Shown here: one piece after another, positions 1 through 5,059 of the stretch
Layout: the number at the start of each line of letters is the position of its first letter
How positions within the stretch are numbered: position 1 is the first letter of the stretch
DNA from: Acidobacteriota bacterium
Lineage (GTDB): Bacteria; Acidobacteriota; Blastocatellia; Pyrinomonadales; Pyrinomonadaceae
Direction of reading: 5' to 3'
DNA length: 5,275 bases
Assembly (NCBI GenBank): GCA_019247865.1
Contig: JAFBAJ010000633.1
Coordinates: 1-5,275, forward strand
The notes under the pieces: generated by a model
Databases searched by the model: none
The model's input: only the letters and a program-made list of their open reading frames with translations
Told to the model about the DNA's origin: nothing
Program-made: the position numbers and the translations under genes

Positions 1-629
1 TCGCCAACCTCAAGCAGGCCATCCAGCTCGCGGGCAAGCAGCCGGCGGTGATTGACGTGGACGCCTTCGCTTTGCAGAACTGCTACGAGGTCAACTACCA
101 GCCGCAGCCCGGCCAGGTCGTGGCGCTCCTCAACGTCGGCGCTTCGACGATGAACATCAATATTCTGAACGGCGTGAAGTCGGTCTTCACGCGCGACGTG
201 ACGGTGGGCGGCAACCAGTTCACCGCAGTCCTGCAGAAAGAGCTGGGACTGACGCACCCGCAGGCCGAAGCCGTCAAGCGCGGCATGCCGCTGCCGTCGG
301 AAGTCGAGCCGCGTCCCATCGAGCCGATCCTGGAAACGGTCTCGGACATCCTCGCGCTGGAGATTCAGAAGACGATGGACTTCTACCGCGCGACGGCCGA
401 GGACGGCGAGGCGGCGGTGCAGCGGATCCTGATCTCGGGCGGCGGTTCCAAGCTGCCGAACCTCTCCGCTTATTTGTCGAGCCGCTTCGAGATTCCGGTT
501 GAAGTGCTCGACCCGTTCCGCCAGATCAAGGTGGATGCCAGACGTTTCGATCCAGATTACATGCGCGAGGTCGTGCCGGAAATGGCCGTGGCTGTCGGGC
601 TCGCTTTGAGAGGAGTTGACGCGCGATGA
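1..629 (+). CDS. pilM: Type IV pilus assembly protein PilM, actin-like ATPase (3' part)
   Basis: The gene runs in from the left edge; its frame begins at base 3 and gives 208 residues to the TGA at 627-629. The true start is outside the window; an in-frame GTG at 48 falls inside conserved sequence and is not the start. PilM is a cytoplasmic FtsA/actin-like protein that binds nucleotide and the N-terminus of PilN. Visible signatures are VDVDAFALQN (about bases 54-83), a phosphate-2-type loop LNVGAS (129-146), and the adenosine-type motif ISGGGSK (432-452) followed by LPNLSAYLSSRF. The fragment ends in VAVGLALRGVDAR, a typical PilM C-terminus (MAVAVGLALR). The stop overlaps the pilN start by four bases (ATGA), so the two are probably translationally coupled. 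Identity is secure from motifs and gene order; the N-terminal third cannot be judged. Confidence 0.97.
   Translation, partial: ANLKQAIQLAGKQPAVIDVDAFALQNCYEVNYQPQPGQVVALLNVGASTMNINILNGVKSVFTRDVTVGGNQFTAVLQKELGLTHPQAEAVKRGMPLPSEVEPRPIEPILETVSDILALEIQKTMDFYRATAEDGEAAVQRILISGGGSKLPNLSAYLSSRFEIPVEVLDPFRQIKVDARRFDPDYMREVVPEMAVAVGLALRGVDAR
608..615 (+). promoter_or_regulatory. Ribosome binding site of pilN, inside the pilM coding end
   Basis: GAGAGGAG lies 10 bases before the ATG at 626 and supports that start, which otherwise overlaps the pilM stop as ATGA. The site lies in pilM codons, so ribosomes finishing pilM would pass directly over it, which fits translational coupling. Confidence 0.7.
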
Positions 630-1369
630 TTTACATCAATCTTTTAGAATCCGTCACCGACCGTCCGCGCGGCGTCGCCGTCGTCGAGAAGAAGGTCGTC
701 AGTCAGGGCTCGCAGACGATCCTGCTCGCGGTGGTCGTCTTCGCTCTGCTCTTCGTCGCCCTCGGCGGCCACTACTTCCTGACCTTGCGCGCGAAGATGA
801 ATGCGCAGAAGGAGCTGGATGAGCAGCAGGCGATTGCGGTGCAGATGGCTGCGATCATCAAGGAGCAGGATGACCTCAAGGCCAAGACCCAGGCCATCGA
901 AGGCCGCATTGATGCGATCAAGGCTCTGCGCTCTTCGCAGACGGGGCCGGGCGCGGTCCTGAGAGCTCTCAAGGAGCGCATCGACGGCGCGCCGGGGCTC
1001 TACCTGGAGAGCGTTGACCAGAAGGGCGAGCAGCTCGTCATCAAGGGCAACTCGCCGAACGAAGGCACGGTCACACAGTTCGGCCGCAGTCTGGAATTCT
1101 CCTTCGGCCTCTTCTCCAACCTGAGCATCGAGACGGTGCGCAAAGAGATGACTTTCGCCGCTTCGACCAACGGGCTCCAGCCGGCGGCCGTGCCCGCAGC
1201 CACGGATGCGACGGGCAAGCCTTTGCCGAAGCCTGAAACGGTGGACTTCACCATCAAGTGCGCCTACACGCCGGGCAACACCACAACCCCCGGTTCCAAC
1301 ACTGCCACTGCTCCGAACAGCGCGAATCAGGCCGCGAATCCGGCGTCCAATCAGGTCGCGCAGAAGTAG
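626..1369 (+). CDS. pilN: Type IV pilus inner-membrane alignment protein PilN
   Basis: 247 residues. PilN is a bitopic inner-membrane protein whose short cytoplasmic N-terminus docks into PilM and whose periplasmic part pairs with PilO. The N-terminus MIYINLLES matches the conserved INLL motif that binds PilM. A single transmembrane helix spans about residues 31-53 (TILLAVVVFALLFVALGG core). A charged, Gln/Lys-rich coiled coil covers about 54-102. The ferredoxin-like periplasmic domain covers about 109-213, ending VDFTIKCAY. Two oddities are a Pro/Ala-rich insert near 180-205 within the end of the domain and a 34-residue Thr/Asn/Ala-rich tail (214-247). The start at 626 has an AGGAG 10 bases upstream and overlaps the pilM stop. 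Gene order and the motif make the call firm. Confidence 0.96.
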   Translation: MIYINLLESVTDRPRGVAVVEKKVVSQGSQTILLAVVVFALLFVALGGHYFLTLRAKMNAQKELDEQQAIAVQMAAIIKEQDDLKAKTQAIEGRIDAIKALRSSQTGPGAVLRALKERIDGAPGLYLESVDQKGEQLVIKGNSPNEGTVTQFGRSLEFSFGLFSNLSIETVRKEMTFAASTNGLQPAAVPAATDATGKPLPKPETVDFTIKCAYTPGNTTTPGSNTATAPNSANQAANPASNQVAQK

Positions 1370-1400
1370 TTGACGCCAATCGCTCCGGCGTTCTCACGCG

Positions 1401-1408
1401 AGAAGGGA
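1401..1408 (+). promoter_or_regulatory. Ribosome binding site fixing the pilO start
   Basis: AGAAGGGA sits 8 bases before the ATG at 1417. The same reading frame is open back to 1258, inside pilN, but that extension adds His/Arg/Ser-rich residues with no PilO similarity. The site and the immediate Lys-Lys plus transmembrane segment after 1417 decide for the shorter protein. Confidence 0.75.
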
Positions 1409-1416
1409 AACGATCT

Positions 1417-2067
1417 ATGTTAAAGAAACTGCAATCACTGGCTTGGTACTTTCAACTGGCGATCTTCAGCGGCATTGCGCTCGCGATCTTCGGCCTCTTC
1501 TTCAACTTTGTGACCAGCGGCGTGCGCGCCGAGACCAAAGAGATCGAAGAGCAGGTGGCCGGCCTCAAACAGCAGAACGAAGCCGCGCGCATCGCTTCGC
1601 AGCGGATCAACGAGTTCCGCGCCGACTACCAGCGCAAGCAGGAAGAGTATGAAGAGCTGAAGGCGCTCCTGCCGGAGCAGCGCGAGATCACCAACGTCCT
1701 GCAGAACCTGCAGGATCGCGCCCGCTCGACCAGCCTGACGCTGCGCCGCTTCTCGCCTAAGGACGACTTCCAGAAGGACTTCTACAGCGGCAAGCCGGTC
1801 GAAGTCGAAGTCACCAGCACCTTTACCAACCTGCGTCAGTTCTACGAAGAGTTAGCCAAGATGCAGCGCATCGTCTCGATCACGGACTTCAGCATCAAGC
1901 AGACGCCGGATCAGAGCTCGAACAGGACGATTGACGCGCAGTTCCTGCTGACCGCCTATTACGTCTCGGCGGAGAAGCTGCAACAGAACAAACCGGCTGC
2001 CCCGAACGCCGCCCCGAACGCGGCGCAGAACGCGCAGCAGCCGGCAGCCCCCGCGCCCGCAAAATAA
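1417..2067 (+). CDS. pilO: Type IV pilus inner-membrane alignment protein PilO
   Basis: 216 residues from the ATG at 1417. PilO is the partner of PilN: both have one transmembrane helix, a coiled coil and a periplasmic ferredoxin-like domain, and they form the dimer that aligns the pilus motor with the secretin. Seen here are a short cytoplasmic MLKKLQSLAW, a transmembrane helix at about 11-33, and a coiled coil at about 38-82 rich in Glu/Gln/Arg. The conserved LLPEQREITNVLQNLQ follows at 84-99. The domain core contains a typical SLTLRRFSP segment, the KPVEVEV strand and the NLRQFYEELAKMQRIV helix (about 106-185). The tail from about 190 is Pro/Ala/Asn/Gln-rich with a short tandem repeat. The gene lies 47 bases after pilN and 25 before pilP, consistent with one transcript. 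Confidence 0.95.
   Translation: MLKKLQSLAWYFQLAIFSGIALAIFGLFFNFVTSGVRAETKEIEEQVAGLKQQNEAARIASQRINEFRADYQRKQEEYEELKALLPEQREITNVLQNLQDRARSTSLTLRRFSPKDDFQKDFYSGKPVEVEVTSTFTNLRQFYEELAKMQRIVSITDFSIKQTPDQSSNRTIDAQFLLTAYYVSAEKLQQNKPAAPNAAPNAAQNAQQPAAPAPAK
1999..2022 (+). repeat. 12-base tandem repeat in the pilO tail
   Basis: GCCCCGAACGC occurs at 1999-2009 and again at 2011-2021, a period of 12 bases that encodes repeated Pro-Asn-Ala-Ala. A degenerate third unit (Gln-Asn-Ala-Gln) follows to about 2040. The period is four codons, so copy-number change would keep the frame and only alter tail length. Confidence 0.7.
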
Positions 2068-2092
2068 TTCCACCACAGGACGAGAGCAAACT

Positions 2093-2704
2093 ATGAAGCA
2101 CTACACACACATCATTCGCTACGCGCTGACCGGCTGTGCCCTCTGCGGTGCTTTGCTGCTCGGCGGCGCGACCTTCCGCAGCGCAGCCCAGGAACGCGAC
2201 CCCTTCATGAAGCCGCAGCCGCCGAAGAGGCCCAAGTACAACAAGCTGACTCCGGTGCCGATCACGCCGCCCTCGATCCAGGAGCGCGTGGATCGCTACA
2301 AGGCGCAGAAGATGGCCGCCATGAACGCACAGCGTTCCGCGCCTAAGCCGACGACCGCACTGCTCTTGAGCGAGATGCAGGTCACGGGCATCTTCCGCAC
2401 GCCGCGCGGTTACGCCGCGATGGTCGAAGCGACGCCGATCAAGCTCTCTTACGTGGTCTATCCGGGCGAGACGTTTTATGACGGCCAGCTCGTCGCCATC
2501 GAAGAGAACCGGCTCGTCTTTCGCCGCGAGATGCGTTTCAGCGACGGCAAGAGCCAGACGACGGTCGAGACCAAGCCCTTGCGGCAGGCCAACGCCGTGA
2601 CGGACTCGATGACCGCGCAGAAGAGCTCGAAGGCAGCGCCCGCCGAAGAGGCCAAGACGAGCGGCGACAAGGCCAAAGTCGCCGAAGTCGCCGACAAGCC
2701 CTAA
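2093..2704 (+). CDS. pilP: Type IV pilus periplasmic adaptor PilP
   Basis: 203 residues. PilP joins the PilN/PilO dimer to the N0 domain of the secretin PilQ. The protein begins with an export signal (residues 1 to about 32) and then carries the family's RDPF motif at 35-38. A Pro/Lys-rich linker follows, and a small beta-domain covers about 88-163 (MQVTGIFRTPRGYAAMV, then YPGETFYDGQLVAIEENRLVFRRE), which matches the PilP homology region. The tail from about 170 is Lys/Ala/Glu-rich. Anchoring is uncertain. LTGC at 12-15 resembles a lipobox, but the hydrophobic stretch lies mostly after that Cys and reads better as a signal peptidase I signal ending near SAA-Q. AGGA (2077-2080) and GAGAG (2082-2086) precede the ATG. 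Identity rests on position plus the RDPF motif and domain. Confidence 0.92.
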   Translation: MKHYTHIIRYALTGCALCGALLLGGATFRSAAQERDPFMKPQPPKRPKYNKLTPVPITPPSIQERVDRYKAQKMAAMNAQRSAPKPTTALLLSEMQVTGIFRTPRGYAAMVEATPIKLSYVVYPGETFYDGQLVAIEENRLVFRREMRFSDGKSQTTVETKPLRQANAVTDSMTAQKSSKAAPAEEAKTSGDKAKVAEVADKP

Positions 2705-2713
2705 AGACTTTTC

Positions 2714-2764
2714 GGGTCTCGTGAAAGATAGGAGCCTGAGAACAGCCTATCCCACACGAGACCT
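2714..2764 (+). repeat. Two-tier inverted repeat (long hairpin) after pilP
   Basis: GGTCTCGTG (2715-2723) is perfectly complementary to CACGAGACC (2755-2763), and a G-U pair at 2714/2764 extends it. Inside, GATAGG (2727-2732) pairs perfectly with CCTATC (2746-2751). A symmetric 3x3 internal loop (AAA at 2724-2726, CCA at 2752-2754) separates the two stems, and the apical loop is 13 bases (2733-2745). No T-run follows, so it is not a standard intrinsic terminator. Plausible roles are an mRNA-stabilising or processing structure between pilP and pilQ, a regulatory RNA fold, or a copy of a palindromic repeat. Confidence 0.85.
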
Positions 2765-2770
2765 AGTTAT

Positions 2771-2800
2771 GTGCAGTCCATACGACAGATGAGCCTGCAC
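2771..2800 (+). repeat. 6-bp inverted repeat in the pilP-pilQ gap
   Basis: GTGCAG (2771-2776) is complementary to CTGCAC (2795-2800) across an 18-base loop. The stem is short and the loop long, so alone it is weak. It is listed because it lies 7 bases after the strong hairpin and because its 3' arm overlaps the second copy of GAGCCTG. Confidence 0.45.
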
Positions 2801-2843
2801 CTGTAAACCCTAGCCGGACGGTTCTGCATTGTGCGGCGCGCGC

Positions 2844-2866
2844 TTTAAGGGGGCTTTTTCCTTAAA
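2844..2866 (+). repeat. AT-rich inverted repeat upstream of pilQ
   Basis: TTTAAGG (2844-2850) is complementary to CCTTAAA (2860-2866), with a further G-U pair at 2851/2859 and a 7-base loop GGCTTTT. The T-run lies in the loop and not after the stem, so it does not look like a terminator on this strand. TCCTTA in the 3' arm (2859-2864) is also complementary to TAAGGA of the pilQ ribosome binding site (2912-2917), so the 5' arm and that site could compete for it. Confidence 0.6.
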
Positions 2867-2905
2867 ACCCGACGAGCGCAGCGCGTGGCGGAGACCATTC
2901 GGTCA

Positions 2906-2922
2906 TTCCCCTAAGGAGGGAA
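2906..2922 (+). promoter_or_regulatory. pilQ ribosome binding site inside a small hairpin
   Basis: TAAGGAGG (2912-2919) is a near-ideal Shine-Dalgarno sequence ending 5 bases before the ATG at 2925, and it fixes the pilQ start. It is embedded in a perfect 5-bp inverted repeat: TTCCC (2906-2910) pairs with GGGAA (2918-2922), leaving CTAAGGA in the loop. The 3' part of the site would be paired when folded, which would reduce ribosome access. The repeat is seen directly; the regulatory effect is inference. Confidence 0.7.
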
Positions 2923-2924
2923 AC

Positions 2925-5036
2925 ATGCCTGCTTTGCATCATCTTTATGCGACCACACGCAGGGGCGCGCTCGTCCTCTTGTTTGTGTGTTCGATCTCCC
3001 TGCTCGCCCTGGCGGGCACCAACAGCGCGCCGGTAGCGACCGACGTGCGCGCCACTGTGAGCGGCGCGCAGACGCTGATCACGATCTCTGGCACCGCGCC
3101 GATGGCCTACTCGGTCAAGCGGCCGGATGCGCGCACGCTCGTGGTCGAACTGCCGGGCGTTGATGCTTCGCGCCTCTCGCCGACATACGCGCTGGCCTCC
3201 GGCCTCGCCGAAAAAGTGACGGTCGATAACGGCAGCAATCCGCGCCTCAGCGTCACGCTGCGTGCGCCCGCGCGCGAACGCTCGCGGATGGATGATAACA
3301 ATCTGGTGGTCGAGCTTTCGCCCGCAGCGGATGCGAAAGCCGAGCCCGTCCCGACGCCCTCGCCGCGCGGCATGTCTGCCGGCTCCGGCTCGTCTGCGCA
3401 GAGCGCACAGGGACAGCAGTACGGCTCGCCCGGCTTCGTCGGCGAACCGATCAACCTCAACGTCGTCAACGCGGACATCCGCGACATCCTGAACTACATC
3501 ACGGAGCAGTACGGCGTCAATTTTGTGATCGACAGCTCGGTCGGAGCCGTCCCCGTGACGGTCAACGTGACGGACGTGCCCTGGAACGTCGCGCTCGAAG
3601 CCATCCTGCGCGCGAACCGTCTGGGCATTGATGTCAACGGCAACATCCTGCGCGTGGCGACGACCGAAGTCCTCGCGACAGAGACCTCCACGCAGCAGAA
3701 GATCCGGGAATCGCAGCTCGACAACTCGCCGCTCTACACCGAATTCATTCGCCTGAACTACGCGCGCGCCTCCGGCACGCTCGCCACTGCGGCCGGTTCG
3801 ACCGGCGGCTTTGCGGGCGGCACGGTCGGCGGCGGCGGCGGCAGCGGCAGCCAGAACTTCTCCGGCGGCCAGGGCGGCGACGTCACTGGCGGCGGCGGAG
3901 ACTCCGGCATCCTGCCGATCATCGCGCGTCGTCTCTCGCGGCGCGGCAGCGTCGAAGTCGACGGGCGCAGCAACACGCTCATCGTGACCGACGTGAGAGA
4001 GAACATTGACGCCGTGCGTCAGCTCGTCCTGCTGCTCGATCAACCGGAGCCGCAGGTCGAGATCGAAACGCGCATCGTCATCGCCAACCGCAACTTCAGC
4101 CGCGACCTCGGCGTGCAGCTCGCCGCCACCATCTTCAACGGCGCGAATAATCCGGGCGCTTCGATCAGCACGTTGCCGAACGGCGGCAACGCCGGCCTGC
4201 AACCGGGCGTCCCCGGCGGCCTGCCCGGCACGCTCGTTCCGTCGAACGGACTCGGCGCTAACCTGCCTTCGACCGTCATCGGTCTGACGACGGGCATCTT
4301 CGGCACGGCGCAGATCAGCGCGGCCATCACCGCCGCCGAGACCAAAGGCCAGGCCAAAGTCATCGCCAGCCCGCGCGTCACGGCGCTCAACAATCGTCCG
4401 GCGCAGATCGAGAGCGGACAGCAGATTCCTGTCGTCACGCCGCAGACCGGCGCGGGCGGCTCCGGCGGCGCGCTCGTCTTCACGACGACGTTCGTCTCCG
4501 TTCCGCTGCGTCTCTCCATCACTCCGCAGATCACGGATGTCGGCACGGTCGTGCTGCGCGTCGTGGCGGAAAACAACAGCGTCAACACGGCCATCGCAGT
4601 GGCGGGCACGCCCGGCATTGACACGCAGCGCATGCAGACCGAAGTCCTCGTGCCGGATGGCGGAACGACGGTCGTCGGCGGTGTGCTGGCCGATAACGAG
4701 AGCGAGATACAGAATCGCACGCCGGGACTCGGCAGCATTCCTGTCCTCGGCAATCTCTTCAAGCGCAAGCAGACCACGCGCCAGACCAACGAGATCCTGT
4801 TCTTCATCACCCCGCGCATCTATCGCCCGGACATGCAGGGCAATCCGACGAACGGAACGGTGAGCACAGGAACGCGCACGACCACGATCCTGCAGCCGGT
4901 GCCGCTCGGCAATCCGCCGAGCAACACGCCGTCGCCGCTCCAGCAGCAGCAACAGCAGCAGACCGCGCCGCCGCCCGCCGGTGGTCAGGGTCAGCAGCAG
5001 CCCACAGGCGGCCAGCAGCCGGTGTCCCGTCCTTAA
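2925..5036 (+). CDS. pilQ: Type IV pilus outer-membrane secretin PilQ
   Basis: 703 residues from the ATG at 2925. The frame is open back to a TTG at 2829, but the strong ribosome binding site and the signal peptide beginning at Met-2925 decide the start. PilQ forms the outer-membrane ring through which the pilus passes. Order of parts: signal peptide (1 to about 31); one AMIN domain, which binds peptidoglycan (about 37-132); a Ser/Gly/Gln linker (133-172); N0 (about 174-247, NLNVVNADIRDILNYI); N1 (about 267-375, with VEVDGRSNTLIVTD); and the secretin barrel (about 376-633). Barrel signatures are VPDGGTTVVGG (576-586) and PGLGSIPVLGNLF (600-612), and the barrel ends ILFFITPRI. Oddities are a Gly-rich insert within N1 (about 288-327), a Gly/Asn/Pro-rich stretch (about 408-452), and a 70-residue Thr/Pro/Gln-rich tail after the barrel. 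PilQ proteins often carry more than one AMIN domain; only one is recognisable here. Identity is certain to family level. Confidence 0.97.
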   Translation: MPALHHLYATTRRGALVLLFVCSISLLALAGTNSAPVATDVRATVSGAQTLITISGTAPMAYSVKRPDARTLVVELPGVDASRLSPTYALASGLAEKVTVDNGSNPRLSVTLRAPARERSRMDDNNLVVELSPAADAKAEPVPTPSPRGMSAGSGSSAQSAQGQQYGSPGFVGEPINLNVVNADIRDILNYITEQYGVNFVIDSSVGAVPVTVNVTDVPWNVALEAILRANRLGIDVNGNILRVATTEVLATETSTQQKIRESQLDNSPLYTEFIRLNYARASGTLATAAGSTGGFAGGTVGGGGGSGSQNFSGGQGGDVTGGGGDSGILPIIARRLSRRGSVEVDGRSNTLIVTDVRENIDAVRQLVLLLDQPEPQVEIETRIVIANRNFSRDLGVQLAATIFNGANNPGASISTLPNGGNAGLQPGVPGGLPGTLVPSNGLGANLPSTVIGLTTGIFGTAQISAAITAAETKGQAKVIASPRVTALNNRPAQIESGQQIPVVTPQTGAGGSGGALVFTTTFVSVPLRLSITPQITDVGTVVLRVVAENNSVNTAIAVAGTPGIDTQRMQTEVLVPDGGTTVVGGVLADNESEIQNRTPGLGSIPVLGNLFKRKQTTRQTNEILFFITPRIYRPDMQGNPTNGTVSTGTRTTTILQPVPLGNPPSNTPSPLQQQQQQQTAPPPAGGQGQQQPTGGQQPVSRP
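3828..3842 (+). repeat. (GGC)5 trinucleotide repeat in pilQ
   Basis: Five consecutive GGC codons encode Gly 302-306 within the glycine-rich insert of the N1 domain, followed by interrupted AGC/GGC units to about 3851. The repeat is in frame with pilQ, so slippage would change linker length without a frameshift. Confidence 0.8.
4941..4961 (+). repeat. CAG/CAA repeat (seven Gln) in the pilQ tail
   Basis: Six CAG codons with one CAA encode Gln 673-679 in the low-complexity C-terminal tail. More CAG clusters follow in the Gly/Gln/Pro stretch up to the stop. It is in frame and lies after the secretin barrel, so length change is probably tolerated. Confidence 0.8.
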
Positions 5037-5045
5037 TTAAAAGGG

Positions 5046-5051
5046 AAGGAG
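5046..5051 (+). promoter_or_regulatory. Ribosome binding site of the roadblock gene
   Basis: AAGGAG lies 8 bases before the ATG at 5060, inside the 23-base spacer after the pilQ stop. It supports that start and suggests the gene is read from the same transcript as pilQ. Confidence 0.7.
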
Positions 5052-5059
5052 AGCGACTG

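Larger units (their letters stand above)
2705..2924 (+). other. pilP-pilQ intergenic region rich in inverted repeats; probable pilQ 5' leader
   Basis: This is a 220-base stretch without a convincing gene, much longer than the other spacers in the locus. In order it holds a two-tier hairpin (2714-2764), a 6-bp hairpin (2771-2800), a 7-8-bp AT-rich hairpin (2844-2866), a 4-bp GACC/GGTC tetraloop stem (2893-2904), and a hairpin containing the pilQ ribosome binding site (2906-2922). The sevenmer GAGCCTG occurs twice (2732-2738 and 2791-2797). I see no convincing -35/-10 pair and no stem followed by a T-run. Whether it is an mRNA leader, a processing site or a dispersed repeat cannot be decided from this window. 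Confidence 0.75.

Noticed and set aside
1258..1416. Upstream in-frame extension of pilO, starting inside pilN
   Set aside because: The added 53 residues are His/Arg/Ser-rich and unlike PilO. A good ribosome binding site and a Lys-Lys plus membrane helix start support the ATG at 1417.
2736..2741. CTGAGA motif, as found in thiamine pyrophosphate riboswitches
   Set aside because: The rest of the conserved riboswitch core (the ACCTGAT...GGATAATGCC type half) is absent, and the downstream genes have nothing to do with thiamine. Six bases alone are chance.
2851..2859. GGGGCTTTTT resembling the end of an intrinsic terminator
   Set aside because: No upstream arm pairs with the G-run to form a stem ending at the T-run; the T-run lies in the loop of the 2844-2866 inverted repeat.
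2829..2924. Upstream in-frame extension of pilQ to a TTG at 2829
   Set aside because: It would put 32 unrelated, charged residues before a clear signal peptide, and it ignores the near-ideal ribosome binding site just before 2925.
2862..4952. A 696-residue open frame on the minus strand opposite pilQ
   Set aside because: Its translation is dominated by Arg, Asp and Ala with no recognisable domain or signal. It lies opposite a certain secretin gene. Long antisense open frames are common opposite GC-rich genes with biased third positions.
5033..5040. Palindrome TTAATTAA at the pilQ stop
   Set aside because: It is an AT-rich 8-base palindrome made largely of the stop codon context, with no flanking symmetry strong enough to suggest a protein site or terminator.
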